From Caproiciproducens galactitolivorans (GTDB lineage Bacteria; Bacillota; Clostridia; Oscillospirales; Acutalibacteraceae), in the NCBI RefSeq assembly GCF_004768785.1, contig NZ_SRMQ01000001.1, forward strand, positions 186,001 through 250,000: a stretch of DNA of 64,000 nucleotides, in the 5' to 3' direction. The position numbers were made by a program, and so were the translations under genes. Shown in pieces: positions 49,592 to 58,822 of the stretch; position 1 is the stretch's first letter, and the number at the start of each line of letters is the position of its first letter. The notes below the pieces were generated by a model. It did not search any database. It saw only the letters and a program-made list of their open reading frames with translations, and was not told the origin of the DNA.

Positions 49592-50374
49592 ATGAAGCAT
49601 ATAAAACTTCTTATTGCCAATGATAGTGCTGAATTTATCCGTGATTACGGTCGAGTTTTTGAACAATCGGGTATGGAAATAATCTATACGCAGAAGGATG
49701 GTATGAAGCTGCTGGAAAAAATCGAGTCGATTCGTCCGGATGTGGTGTTATCTGATTTGTTTATGCCGCGTTTGGATGGCATCGGTGTAATGAAAGCAGT
49801 TCAAACGAAGATTCCCGAATGCGTGCCAATGTTTATTATTATTTCCAACTTTACCAGCCCTGCCTTGGAAAGAGAAGTTATGATGTCAGGTGCTTCTTAT
49901 TTTGCAATTTACCCATTTAATGCAACTGATTTGTGCGATCGGATTATTCAGTTATGTTCCATGTCGGGTTTAACTCCGAAAGCGCAAAATAAGCCCCAAA
50001 CCCCGACAGCATCCGAACCGTCCCTGGAAATTCAGGTAACAGAGATCCTTCACCAGATTGGAGTTCCCGCCCATATCAAAGGTTATCATTATTTACGCGA
50101 TTCCATCATTATGGCAATTGAAACCCCGGATATTATTAATGCTGTTACAAAGCAGCTTTACCCCAGCGTCGCAAAACAGTACGACACAACGGCATCACGC
50201 GTTGAGCGCGCAATCCGGCACGCAATCGAAGTTGCCTGGGATCGCGGCGATGTCGATATCCTGAATTCCTATTTCGGCTATACAATTCACAACACGCGCG
50301 GCAAGCCGACCAACAGCGAGTTTATCGCAATGATTTCAGACCGGTTGAGGCTTCACATGAAGAGCGCAAGTTAA
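49592..50374 (+). CDS. spo0A: Sporulation master regulator Spo0A with atypical receiver domain
   Basis: Master response regulator of sporulation, 260 residues. The C-terminal DNA-binding domain (~146-260) is highly conserved: VTEILHQIGVPAHIKGYHYLRD, TASRVERAIRHAIEVAW and KPTNSEFIAMISD. The receiver (1-~122) keeps the phospho-acceptor D55 in LSDLFMPRLDG and has S85 at the Thr/Ser switch position. However, the usual Asp pair is N10-D11, and the near-invariant Lys before Pro is Tyr (Y107 in FAIYPF). Phosphorylation or its read-out may therefore differ from Bacillus. The linker (~125-145) is Pro/Gln/Ser-rich. Confidence 0.93.
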   Translation: MKHIKLLIANDSAEFIRDYGRVFEQSGMEIIYTQKDGMKLLEKIESIRPDVVLSDLFMPRLDGIGVMKAVQTKIPECVPMFIIISNFTSPALEREVMMSGASYFAIYPFNATDLCDRIIQLCSMSGLTPKAQNKPQTPTASEPSLEIQVTEILHQIGVPAHIKGYHYLRDSIIMAIETPDIINAVTKQLYPSVAKQYDTTASRVERAIRHAIEVAWDRGDVDILNSYFGYTIHNTRGKPTNSEFIAMISDRLRLHMKSAS

Positions 50375-50385
50375 AACAAAAAACC

Positions 50386-50416
50386 AGCCTGCATCGTACG
50401 ATGCAGGCTGTGTTTT
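50386..50416. terminator. Bidirectional terminator between spo0A and thioesterase genes
   Basis: AGCCTGCATCG and CGATGCAGGCT (50386-50409) form a perfect 24-base palindrome with a TA centre, flanked by AAAAAACC and GTGTTTTTT, between convergent genes. Confidence 0.9.
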
Positions 50417-50896
50417 TTAATAAGCCTCCAAACGCCGCTGCTGTCTTAATTTCCGGCGTTTTTCGGCGGCGTGCCATTCCGCTTCTTCCTGGAAATTGTC
50501 TAAAATCAGTCTTGGAACCGGAACAGGCTTTTCATTTTCATCCAAAGCTACGAGTACAAGATAGGCGGTATTTACAAGCTTCCGCGTTCCGGTTAGGTCC
50601 TCGGAAAAGCTGTCTACGCGCACTTCCATAGAGGTTGTCCCCACATAAGTGATTTTTCCGTGGAGAATAACCAGACAGTTTGCATATACGGGGCTCTTAA
50701 ATTGGAGCGAATCAATTTCCGCGGTCGTAACGTTGCGATTACAGTGCCTGCGTGCAACTGCTCCGGCAACAATATCAATCCAAGCGGCGAGTTGTCCGCC
50801 GAATACGCGACCCTGACCGTTCAGATGATTGTAGAAAATAGAGTGAACCTGTTCCACTTCGGAGTCTTTAACATGTTTAGCCGGTAGTTCGTTCAT
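50417..50896 (-). CDS. Acyl-CoA thioesterase, hot-dog fold
   Basis: A 159-residue single hot-dog domain protein hydrolysing acyl-CoA thioesters. HLNGQGRVFGGQLAAWIDIVAGAVARRHC carries the catalytic Asp and the helix of the BFIT/YciA-type family; DSLQFKSPVYANCLVILHGKITYVGTTSMEVRV forms the following strands. A basic, Arg-rich tail (EKRRKLRQQRRLEAY) ends it. Substrate chain length cannot be inferred. It is monocistronic. Confidence 0.87.
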   Translation of the reverse strand: MNELPAKHVKDSEVEQVHSIFYNHLNGQGRVFGGQLAAWIDIVAGAVARRHCNRNVTTAEIDSLQFKSPVYANCLVILHGKITYVGTTSMEVRVDSFSEDLTGTRKLVNTAYLVLVALDENEKPVPVPRLILDNFQEEAEWHAAEKRRKLRQQRRLEAY

Positions 50897-51089
50897 ATCA
50901 TCACCATTTCCTTTAATATTTGTACTACCAATAATATACTAATGTCGACTAGAATACAATCTTTTTTTCATCCATGAATTGTTAACGTAATTTGAATTTT
51001 TAGAGAATGATAATTTTATAATTGCGTAGAAGTGTGTAAAATATTATAATAAAAAGGATTCAGTTTAAAATAAGGAAAGGGACGGCAAT

Positions 51090-51797
51090 ATGGGAAAAGA
51101 TTCCAACTGCTGTGCAATCATTGTTGCCGCCGGCGAATCCACGCGGATGGCACTTGGGTTTTCCAAGCAGTTTATTCCCCTTTGCGGTGTGCCCGCGATT
51201 GTTCATACACTTTTTGCGTTTGACGCGGCCGAAATGGTTAAGAGCGTTATTGTTGTATGCCGGCGGGAAGATATGCCGGAGATGAAGGATTTTATTGAAA
51301 AATATAGAATTAAAAAAGTCATTTCCATTGTAGAAGGCGGTATAACGCGGCAGAAGTCGGTTGAAGCCGGTGTAATGGCAGCCCCGGTGGATGCCGCTTT
51401 TTTTGCAATCCACGACGGAGCAAGGTCATTGATCACCCCAGAAGAGATAGATGCTTCCATAAAAGACGGGATCCGTTGCGGCGCATCCGCGCTTGCAGTA
51501 CCTGTAAAGGATACAATTAAAATTACCGGAAAAGATAATTATGTTATTTCAACGCCGGAACGTTCCACCCTCTGGGCGGTTCAAACCCCGCAGGTTTTTG
51601 AGCGGGAACTCTATCTGAAAGCCATGCAGCAGGCGAACAAAGTCGGAGCGGATTATACGGATGACTGCCAACTGGTGGAAAAGATCGGAGTTAAGGTTCA
51701 TTTATGTATGGGCACATATACAAATCTGAAGCTGACAACAAATGATGATATTTATACCGCGGAAGCGATTGTGAAATGCAGGAGGACGGAAAAATGA
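51090..51797 (+). CDS. ispD: 2-C-methyl-D-erythritol 4-phosphate cytidylyltransferase
   Basis: MEP-pathway enzyme making CDP-methylerythritol from CTP. The 235 residues show the nucleotide-binding [11 protein letters not shown]...SKQF, the HDGARSL active-site loop, VKDTIK and the [10 protein letters not shown] and DDCQLVE segments. GGAAAGGG precedes the ATG. The stop overlaps the start of ispF by 4 bases (ATGA), so the two are coupled. Confidence 0.94.
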   Translation: MGKDSNCCAIIVAAGESTRMALGFSKQFIPLCGVPAIVHTLFAFDAAEMVKSVIVVCRREDMPEMKDFIEKYRIKKVISIVEGGITRQKSVEAGVMAAPVDAAFFAIHDGARSLITPEEIDASIKDGIRCGASALAVPVKDTIKITGKDNYVISTPERSTLWAVQTPQVFERELYLKAMQQANKVGADYTDDCQLVEKIGVKVHLCMGTYTNLKLTTNDDIYTAEAIVKCRRTEK

Positions 51798-52285
51798 GAA
51801 TCGGGCACGGCTATGATGTTCACCGCTTGGCAACCGGTCGGAAACTCATTTTAGGCGGGGTGGACATTCCGTTCGAAAAAGGGCTTCTGGGCCATTCGGA
51901 CGCGGATGTGCTTGCTCATGCAATTTCCGACGCGCTTCTCGGTGCTGCGGCGCTTGGCGATATCGGCGGGCATTTTCCGGACACGGATCCCACTTATAAA
52001 AATGCGGACAGCCTGTTGTTGCTGTCCAAGGTGTGCGGATTGCTCGAAGAAAAAAACTATAAGATAGAAAATATAGACGCTACTATTATTGCACAGGCTC
52101 CCAAGCTGAAACCATATATTGAAAAAATGCGGAAAAACTTGGCGGCGGCCTGCAAAATTGGTTTTGATCAGATTAGTGTAAAGGCAACCACCGAGGAGGA
52201 ACTTGGCTTTAGCGGCGCCGGGGAAGGGATCGCCGCGCACGCAGTTTGTATAATTATGTCCGCAGGGGACGGACAAAAGGCTTGA
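51794..52285 (+). CDS. ispF: 2-C-methyl-D-erythritol 2,4-cyclodiphosphate synthase
   Basis: Trimeric Zn enzyme forming the cyclodiphosphate in isoprenoid synthesis, 163 residues. The metal-site GHGYDVHRL, the [25 protein letters not shown] block and the C-terminal [22 protein letters not shown] are complete. ATG 51794 lies 8 bases after AGGAGG; an in-frame ATG at 51776 lies deeper in ispD and precedes that site. Confidence 0.94.
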   Translation: MRIGHGYDVHRLATGRKLILGGVDIPFEKGLLGHSDADVLAHAISDALLGAAALGDIGGHFPDTDPTYKNADSLLLLSKVCGLLEEKNYKIENIDATIIAQAPKLKPYIEKMRKNLAAACKIGFDQISVKATTEEELGFSGAGEGIAAHAVCIIMSAGDGQKA

Positions 52286-52325
52286 CTATCGCATACTCTG
52301 TAATAAAAACAGAGAGGTGATAACC

Positions 52326-52556
52326 ATGGGCAAGCCTATGATTATGGTCAACTCAATTACGTATGCGATGAAGGGCCGTGACATTTTATTCAGTCACGGA
52401 ATAAAGTCATATGTAGAAAGAACACCGCGCGGCAATGAAATTGGCGGCTGCGGTTATAGTATATATGTTCCGGAACGAACCGACGAAGCAGAAAAAATTC
52501 TAACCGATATGGGTATTAAAATTCTTGGACGTGCGGAAAGAGACGGTATATCATGA
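52326..52556 (+). CDS. DUF3343 protein (putative Se/S carrier-like)
   Basis: A 76-residue protein with MVNSITYAMKGRDILFSHGIKSYVERTPR and GGCGYSIYVPE, fitting the DUF3343 'putative Se/S carrier-like' family. The Cys in GGCGY is the likely carrier residue. ATG 52326 follows AGGTGA; a GTG at 52317 overlaps that site. A small hairpin (CTCTGT 52296-52301 with ACAGAG 52309-52314) stands just before the ribosome site. It overlaps the cysteine desulfurase gene by 4 bases, suggesting the two proteins exchange sulfur or selenium. Confidence 0.8.
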   Translation: MGKPMIMVNSITYAMKGRDILFSHGIKSYVERTPRGNEIGGCGYSIYVPERTDEAEKILTDMGIKILGRAERDGIS

Positions 52557-53689
52557 TTTATCTTGATAATGCTGCCACTACTTATCCAAAACCAGCTTCG
52601 GTGCAGAATACGGTTCAAATTGCGCTAAAAAAATACGGTGCAAACCCCGGTAGGGCCGGCCATGCCATGTCGCTTGCAGCAGCGGAGGAAATCTACCGCT
52701 GCCGTACGGCGGCAGCCGATTTTTTTAAAGCACCCGGCCCGGAGTGCGTTGCGTTTACCTTGAATTGCACCCATGCAATGAACTATGTTTTAAAGGGACT
52801 TTTAAAGCCGGGAGATCATGTTGTTACATCCAGCCTTGAACACAACGCAGTTATGCGCCCATTGCAAAAGCTTTCGGAGAACGGCGTTATGTTTACCGTA
52901 GCCAAGGTTTTTCCGGGCGATAACGATGCGACGCTGAACGCATTCCGAAATGCCATTCGCGAAAATACGAAATTAATTGTATGCACGCACGCTTCCAATG
53001 TGTGGGGAATCCGGCTCCCGGTGGAACGGATTGCCGCGCTTGGGCATCTATATAATATCCCAATTGTCGTGGACTGCGCACAGTCGGCTGGCGTTTTGCC
53101 GATTGATATGGCGGAAAGCGGCTTTGACTATCTTTGCGTAGCCGGCCATAAAGGCCTTTATGGCCCAATGGGAACCGGTATGCTGGTTACGCCCAACGGC
53201 TCGAATCTGGAAACGATTATCGAAGGCGGCACCGGAACAAGTTCTTCTTCCATGGAGCAGCCACAGACAATGCCGGACCGTATGGAAAGCGGTACGCAGA
53301 ACATGCCTGGAATTGCCGGGCTTCTTGCCGGAATAGAATTTGTCAAAAGCAGGGGAATTCCAAACATTTACCGCCACGAAATGTCCCTTATAAAGTATCT
53401 TTATAAAAAACTGTCTGAAAATAAAAATATAAAATTATATACGGATGAACCGGATTGGCCGTACTTTGTACCGGTTTTATCTTTTAACGTAAATGATCTG
53501 CCAAGCGAAACGGTTTCGCAAAAACTGAACGCGGCCGGAATTGCGGTACGGGCGGGGTTACATTGTTCGCCTGCTGCACACGAATCCATGGGAACACTAA
53601 AACAGGGTACTGTTCGTGTCTCCCCTTCCGCGTTCACCACGATGAATGAAATGAACGCCCTTGTAGCGGCTGTTCATAAAATAATCTGA
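52553..53689 (+). CDS. Cysteine desulfurase / class V aminotransferase (EF2568 type)
   Basis: PLP-dependent enzyme of 378 residues, probably releasing sulfur or selenium from cysteine or selenocysteine. IYLDNAATTYPKP starts the family; PLP lysine is K200 in VAGHKGLYGP; the active-site cysteine is C338 in RAGLHCSPAAHE. This subgroup is often found with DUF3343 in selenium-related gene sets. No NifU-like scaffold or selD is nearby, so its acceptor may be the DUF3343 protein itself. Confidence 0.88.
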   Translation: MIYLDNAATTYPKPASVQNTVQIALKKYGANPGRAGHAMSLAAAEEIYRCRTAAADFFKAPGPECVAFTLNCTHAMNYVLKGLLKPGDHVVTSSLEHNAVMRPLQKLSENGVMFTVAKVFPGDNDATLNAFRNAIRENTKLIVCTHASNVWGIRLPVERIAALGHLYNIPIVVDCAQSAGVLPIDMAESGFDYLCVAGHKGLYGPMGTGMLVTPNGSNLETIIEGGTGTSSSSMEQPQTMPDRMESGTQNMPGIAGLLAGIEFVKSRGIPNIYRHEMSLIKYLYKKLSENKNIKLYTDEPDWPYFVPVLSFNVNDLPSETVSQKLNAAGIAVRAGLHCSPAAHESMGTLKQGTVRVSPSAFTTMNEMNALVAAVHKII

Positions 53690-53774
53690 AAATACGGGAT
53701 AAAGGGATTGCATATAAAAGGATATATGCTAAAATAAAAAAGGGTGTGTTTATTCTCGCGGAAGGAAGTAAGTT

Positions 53775-54659
53775 ATGGATGCAGTCGTAAACATTTGGAA
53801 TTCGTTTTTCAGCCTTGCGAAACAATTTCGGGTTTCGGATGCTTTGGACGTAATTCTGGTTTCCTTTATTATATATAGTGGAATAAAACTTGTTCGCGAA
53901 ACAAGAGCAGAGCAGCTTGTAAAGGGAATCCTTGTGCTTTTGGCGGTATGGGGCGTATCCTATATTCTCAAGCTGTATATGATGAGAAACCTGCTTGCTT
54001 ACTTTTTCCAGTTTAGTGTGATGGCGTTGCTTGTTGTTTTCCAGCCGGAAATCCGGCGCGCGCTGGAGCAGATCGGCCGAAGCGGCATTGGGAATAAGCC
54101 CTGGATGTTCGGTATGCCGCAGGACGATTATGAAGTGTTGGCTCAGCAGAACCGGAAGTGTGTGAACGCGGTTGTGGATGCCGCAGCCGTTTTACAGAAG
54201 CAAAGGACCGGTGCGCTGATCATTTTTGAAAGGAAAACGAAGCTGGGGGACATTATCGATACGGGTACGGTCGTAAACGCGATTCCTTCCGTTCCGATCA
54301 TCTGCAATATCTTTTTCAACAAGGCTCCGCTTCATGACGGCGCCATGATTTTACGCGACGGGATGGTTTATGCGGCCGGGTGTATTCTGCCGCTTACAAA
54401 AAGCGACAATGTCAGTATCGAACTTGGTACAAGGCATCGTGCCGGAATCGGCATGAGCGAAAACTCCGATGCGGTTGTAGTCATTGTTTCCGAGGAAACC
54501 GGGCAGATTTCCGTTGCGGTTAATGGCGTGCTTACGCGAAATTATACCAGGGAAACGCTGAAAAGCCGGCTCGAGAACCTGGTCCTTACCAGCGAAACCG
54601 AGCAGAGCGAAAAACGACAGAGCTTTCTCCCTTCCATAAGGAGGGCGAAAAAGAAATGA
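53775..54659 (+). CDS. cdaA: Diadenylate cyclase CdaA
   Basis: Makes the second messenger c-di-AMP from ATP at the membrane. The 294-residue protein has three N-terminal helices (~25-90) and the DAC/DisA_N domain (~110-265) with the catalytic D188-G189-A190 (LHDGAMI) and R220-H221-R222 (GTRHRAG) motifs. Its stop overlaps the start of cdaR by 4 bases. In relatives CdaA controls potassium and wall homeostasis and is modulated by CdaR. Confidence 0.94.
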   Translation: MDAVVNIWNSFFSLAKQFRVSDALDVILVSFIIYSGIKLVRETRAEQLVKGILVLLAVWGVSYILKLYMMRNLLAYFFQFSVMALLVVFQPEIRRALEQIGRSGIGNKPWMFGMPQDDYEVLAQQNRKCVNAVVDAAAVLQKQRTGALIIFERKTKLGDIIDTGTVVNAIPSVPIICNIFFNKAPLHDGAMILRDGMVYAAGCILPLTKSDNVSIELGTRHRAGIGMSENSDAVVVIVSEETGQISVAVNGVLTRNYTRETLKSRLENLVLTSETEQSEKRQSFLPSIRRAKKK

Positions 54660-55936
54660 AGATCAAAAAATTTAGCATCGGAAGATTGTTTTATAACGAT
54701 AAATTTGTCATGTTTTTTTCCGTACTCATGGCAATTGGCTTGTGGATTTTTATGGCGTTAACCGATACGGAGGAATTCCCAAGACAGATTACCGACGTGC
54801 CGATTATAATTCGGCTTTCGGATGCTGCACAGGAAGATGGCTTGAAGGTTTTCAGTCCGGTGAATCAGACGGCGACGGTGTCGATCAAGGGGAACAGCCT
54901 GGTCGTAAAGCAGATACAGGCGTCTGATCTGGAGGTTGTCGCGCAGCTTGCCTCAACCATTACCAGTCCGGGGAATTATACATTTGATTTGTCTGTTAAT
55001 AAAAAAGGAACGCTGTCGGATTTTGATGTTGTTTCCATCTCCCCGAGTCAGGCGAATATCAGCGTAGACCGTTACGCGGAGAAGACGCTCCCGATTGAAA
55101 ATGAGATTAAGTATAAGCCGGATTACAAATCGGATCCTTCCTATTTTGTCAGCACTCCAACCTTCAGCGTCGATACGGTTACCGTTTCCGGACCGGAAAA
55201 GGAAGTTTCGCGCGTTAGCAAAGTTTCTGTACAGTATCAAATTAACGATACCCTTCGGGAGTCCAAAAGCTTTACCACCGATTTGGTTTTGACTGACGCC
55301 AGCGGGAACAAAATTGTAAGCAACAAAATTAAGCTGAGCCAAGATAAGGTGGATGTTACGATACCCGTCCTTTCCAGAGTTGTTCTGCCGCTCAGCGCCA
55401 GCTTTACAAATAAGCCGGCCGGTTTGTCGCTTTCTGCGGATCAGATAACCATTAGCCCACAGTCCATTGAGGTTGCCGGCCCGAAAGATGTGCTTGCGAA
55501 TTTAACGGAGATCACCTTGGCGCCGATCGACTTTTCTGGAGTAAGCCCGACGACCAGCACCTTTGACGTTAACGTGAGCCTTCCGGCAAGCTGTAAAAAC
55601 CTTAGTAACATCCCGGTTGCCAAAGTTTCGCTGAATTTAGGCTCCATGGCGACAAGAAAAATGGTTGTCAGCAATTTTGCCATAAAAAATCTTGCGGCGG
55701 GTAAGACCGCAAGCGTTTATACTAAGAACCTGACGGTTACCGTTGTAGGTCCGGAAAGCGAAATCACGAAGTTGACTGAAAACAGCCTTTCCGCACAGAT
55801 TGATATGTCTGGAAAAGAAAATTTCACCGGGCATACGGAAATGCCGGTCAGCATTAGCGTGGGCAATTCTTCCAGTTGTTGGGTTTACGGGAGTTATATG
55901 GCGAATATCAGCGTAAGAGCAGTAGCAGTTAGTTAG
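54656..55936 (+). CDS. cdaR: CdaR, YbbR-domain regulator of CdaA
   Basis: Membrane-anchored protein of 426 residues with one N-terminal helix (~17-36) and about four YbbR beta-rich repeats outside the membrane, seen as recurring patterns such as VSGPEKEV, VAGPKDVL and VVGPESEI. CdaR binds CdaA and tunes c-di-AMP production. In many Firmicutes glmM follows; here a strong terminator and hprK follow instead. Confidence 0.92.
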   Translation: MKIKKFSIGRLFYNDKFVMFFSVLMAIGLWIFMALTDTEEFPRQITDVPIIIRLSDAAQEDGLKVFSPVNQTATVSIKGNSLVVKQIQASDLEVVAQLASTITSPGNYTFDLSVNKKGTLSDFDVVSISPSQANISVDRYAEKTLPIENEIKYKPDYKSDPSYFVSTPTFSVDTVTVSGPEKEVSRVSKVSVQYQINDTLRESKSFTTDLVLTDASGNKIVSNKIKLSQDKVDVTIPVLSRVVLPLSASFTNKPAGLSLSADQITISPQSIEVAGPKDVLANLTEITLAPIDFSGVSPTTSTFDVNVSLPASCKNLSNIPVAKVSLNLGSMATRKMVVSNFAIKNLAAGKTASVYTKNLTVTVVGPESEITKLTENSLSAQIDMSGKENFTGHTEMPVSISVGNSSSCWVYGSYMANISVRAVAVS

Positions 55937-55952
55937 AATACAGATGTCTTTC

Positions 55953-55989
55953 GGAAGCATATCCGGTTTGCCGGATATGCTTCCTTTTC
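55953..55989 (+). terminator. Terminator of cdaA-cdaR
   Basis: GGAAGCATATCCGG (55953-55966) pairs perfectly with CCGGATATGCTTCC (55971-55984), 14 bp with a 4-base loop, followed by TTTTCT. Confidence 0.95.
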
Positions 55990-56026
55990 TGAACCGGATT
56001 ATTTTTACCTTTAATAGATAATTTAC

Positions 56027-56055
56027 TTTAAACTTTATGCCGGTTGAGATATAAT
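56027..56055 (+). promoter_or_regulatory. Candidate promoter of the hprK operon
   Basis: A perfect TATAAT (56050-56055) with a weak TTTAAA (56027-56032) 17 bases upstream. It lies 34 bases before the preferred hprK start codon. Confidence 0.5.
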
Positions 56056-56088
56056 GAAGATATATTAAAACAGAAAGCAGGTGTTTTT

Positions 56089-57054
56089 TTGGATACAGGA
56101 TTTACCGTGCCTCTGTCAAAAGTAATAAAAGAGCTTGCATTGGAAACGATTTTTATGCCCGGCGACCCGGAAAATATTTTGATATCCTCTATGGATGTAA
56201 ACAGGCCGGGGCTTGAACTGAATCGTTTTTACGATTATTACGACACAAGACGGATTATTGTTTTCGGCAATGCGGAAACTTCGTTTTTAAAATCCATTTC
56301 CTCGCAAGAGCGTGCCGAAGTATTAAATGAAATTTTCTCTAAAAAACCGCCCGCGGCAATTGTAGCCCGGAATATTAAGCCGATGTCGGAACTTTTAAAT
56401 GCGGTGAAAACTAATAAAATACCGCTTTTGGGCACACCGGAGACAACGTCCAGCCTGGTGGCTGCGCTGGTATCTTTTATGAACGTGGAACTGGCTCCCC
56501 GGATTACACGGCACGGGGTGCTGATTGAAGTCTACGGCGAAGGGATCCTGCTGGTCGGCGACAGCGGCGTCGGTAAAAGCGAAACGGCGATTGAACTAAT
56601 TAAACGCGGACACCGCCTGATCGCGGACGACGCAGTAGAAATCCGCAGGGTATCCGCGAAATCGCTTGTAGGACAGGCCCCAGAAAACATCCGTCATTTT
56701 ATCGAGCTGCGCGGCATAGGCATTATTAACGCGCGCCGTATTTTCGGCATGGGTGCCGTTAAGCTGACGGAGAAAATCGATATGGTTATCAACCTTGAGA
56801 TTTGGGATAATCAAAAGGTTTACGACCGTATGGGCATCGACAGCGAATACACGGAAATTCTTGGAATCAAAGTGCCGGTGCTTACCATTCCGGTTAAGCC
56901 GGGCAGGAACCTTGCCATTATTATCGAAGTTGCCGCCATGAACAACCGCCAGAAGAAAATGGGATATAATGCGGCGCAGGAGCTGATGCAGAATCTGGGC
57001 ATGGATATGTCGATTCTGCAGGAGCAGGAGAAAAAGAGGGAACTGGAATTTTAA
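56089..57054 (+). CDS. hprK: HPr kinase/phosphorylase
   Basis: Phosphorylates and dephosphorylates HPr at Ser46, setting carbon catabolite control. The protein of ~321 residues has the N-terminal domain (to ~135), Walker A GDSGVGKSE (~157-165), catalytic HisRG/Asp residues in RHGVLIEV and ADDAVEI, and the signature IELRGIGIINARRIFG. I chose TTG 56089 because AGCAGGTG precedes it and an upstream TTG at 56044 would overlap the promoter. It heads a run with a phosphatase, murB, rapZ and whiA. Confidence 0.93.
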   Translation: MDTGFTVPLSKVIKELALETIFMPGDPENILISSMDVNRPGLELNRFYDYYDTRRIIVFGNAETSFLKSISSQERAEVLNEIFSKKPPAAIVARNIKPMSELLNAVKTNKIPLLGTPETTSSLVAALVSFMNVELAPRITRHGVLIEVYGEGILLVGDSGVGKSETAIELIKRGHRLIADDAVEIRRVSAKSLVGQAPENIRHFIELRGIGIINARRIFGMGAVKLTEKIDMVINLEIWDNQKVYDRMGIDSEYTEILGIKVPVLTIPVKPGRNLAIIIEVAAMNNRQKKMGYNAAQELMQNLGMDMSILQEQEKKRELEF

Positions 57055-57140
57055 GGGGCTTTTCAGTTTGCCTAAATGCATTTGTTTTGCTGAAACAACT
57101 GGAAAATTACTAAGGTATGGAATAGGAACAAGGAGTAAGA

Positions 57141-57902
57141 ATGAATATCATAGCAGATACACATACACACACGATTGCATCTACACACGCGTACAGCACA
57201 TTACAGGAAATGATACACGCCTCAGCGCAGAGAAAGCTGTATGCGATCGCGATTACCGATCATGGCCGCAGCATGCCGGGCGCGCCGGGACAATGGTATT
57301 TCGAAAATATGAAAGTGATACCGCGTTTTATGGAAGGTGTTCTTGTCCTGCGCGGGCAGGAAACGAATATTATCGATACGGACGGCAACATTGATCTTGA
57401 GCCGGACTGTGTGGGGAAACTGGATTGGATTGTCGCATCCATTCACGAAGAAGCCTTTCGTTGCGAAAACCCTACTGTAGAAGCGGTTACGAATGCATGG
57501 ATGAACATAACGAAAAACCCGCAGGTTCATGTGATTGGGCACAGCGGCACAAAAGAGTATGAATATGATTTTGAAACAGTAATCCCCGAGTTTGGGCGTA
57601 CGGGGAAGCTGGTGGAATTGAATGAAGGCAGTTTTATAGGTCGGAAGAAATCCATACCGAACTGCAAAAAAATCATGGAGCTATGTAAAAAACACAGCGT
57701 TCCAATCATTTTAAATTCGGATTCCCATATATCCGCAACGGTTGGATGTTTTGAACATTCCTTGGAATTATTGAAGGAACTGGATTTTCCGGAAGAGCTT
57801 GTGGTAAACGCAAGCGTGGATCGCTTCCATGCTTACTTAAAAGAGTATTCCGTAGTAAAGAACGATCCGGTCTTTCAATCCAAATCATGGAGGGCAAAAT
57901 GA
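57141..57902 (+). CDS. PHP-domain phosphatase, YcdX-like
   Basis: Metal-dependent phosphoesterase of 253 residues. The PHP motifs are clear: DTHTHTIASTHAYST, ITDHGRSMPG, RGQETNIID, ASIHEEAF, IGHSGT and NSDSHI, giving the trinuclear metal site of YcdX-type enzymes. The substrate is unknown. AAGGAG stands before the ATG, and the stop overlaps the murB start. Confidence 0.9.
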   Translation: MNIIADTHTHTIASTHAYSTLQEMIHASAQRKLYAIAITDHGRSMPGAPGQWYFENMKVIPRFMEGVLVLRGQETNIIDTDGNIDLEPDCVGKLDWIVASIHEEAFRCENPTVEAVTNAWMNITKNPQVHVIGHSGTKEYEYDFETVIPEFGRTGKLVELNEGSFIGRKKSIPNCKKIMELCKKHSVPIILNSDSHISATVGCFEHSLELLKELDFPEELVVNASVDRFHAYLKEYSVVKNDPVFQSKSWRAK

Positions 57903-58810
57903 ATCGACTGGAACAGTTAGCGAACACGGCGAAAGACTTGGGCTGCAAAGTCCGCCGCGACGAACCGATGAGCCGCCATACCACCTTCAAAATAGGGGGG
58001 CCGGCGGATCTGTTTATTACCATATACAGCAGGGAGGCCATTCAAAAGCTGTATAAGGCGGCCAATGAGCTTGAGGTGCCGTTGCTACCTATCGGCAATG
58101 GCTCCAATATACTTGTCAGCGACAATGGAATTCGCGGCGGAGTGGTTGCGCTGGCCGGAGAATTCAGCCAGATACAATTTACCGGCGACGATTGCACGAT
58201 CCGCTGTGGCGCGGGCGCAACGCTGGCAGGGCTCTGCGTTTTTGCAAGGGAACATTCGCTTACCGGGCTTGAATTTGCGTGGGGGATTCCCGGCGCAGCC
58301 GGAGGCGCGGCGTTTATGAATGCGGGTGCCTATGAATGCGCAATGGAAAGCGTGCTGACTTCCTGTACGCATATTACCAAAACAGGGGAAATCGGTTCGC
58401 TTAGCGGTCCAAAGTTGGAGATGGGTTATCGCCACACAGCTTATACCGACAATGGCTGCACGATTCTCTCCCTTACCATTCGGCTGAAAAGGGGCGACCG
58501 GGATCAAATTGCGGCCCGCATGGACGAACTGCTTGCCCGCAGGAAAACAAAACAGCCCCTTGAAATGCCAAGCGCCGGAAGCGTATTTAAGCGCCCAAAG
58601 GGCCACTTTGCCGGGGCGTTGATTGAAAACTGCGGTTTAAAGGGCAGGAGCGTGGGGGGCGCCATGGTAAGCACGAAGCATGCTGGTTTTATTGTAAATA
58701 CGGGTGGTGCGACCTGCCGCGACGTGCTAGAGCTGATTGACATCATAAAGGAAACCGTGTATCGGCAGACGAATGTGGAACTGGAATGCGAAATTAAAAC
58801 GATCGGCTGA
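57899..58810 (+). CDS. murB: UDP-N-acetylenolpyruvoylglucosamine reductase MurB (type II)
   Basis: FAD enzyme reducing UDP-GlcNAc-enolpyruvate to UDP-MurNAc, 303 residues. The start MSRHTTFKIGGPADLF, PIGNGSNILVSD, GIPGAAGGAAFMNAGAYECAM and PSAGSVFKRP mark a type II MurB. ATG 57899 is chosen after GGAGGG; an in-frame ATG at 57887 overlaps that site. It shares ATGA-type overlap with the phosphatase gene. Confidence 0.94.
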   Translation: MNRLEQLANTAKDLGCKVRRDEPMSRHTTFKIGGPADLFITIYSREAIQKLYKAANELEVPLLPIGNGSNILVSDNGIRGGVVALAGEFSQIQFTGDDCTIRCGAGATLAGLCVFAREHSLTGLEFAWGIPGAAGGAAFMNAGAYECAMESVLTSCTHITKTGEIGSLSGPKLEMGYRHTAYTDNGCTILSLTIRLKRGDRDQIAARMDELLARRKTKQPLEMPSAGSVFKRPKGHFAGALIENCGLKGRSVGGAMVSTKHAGFIVNTGGATCRDVLELIDIIKETVYRQTNVELECEIKTIG

Positions 58811-58822
58811 TATGGAGGAACT

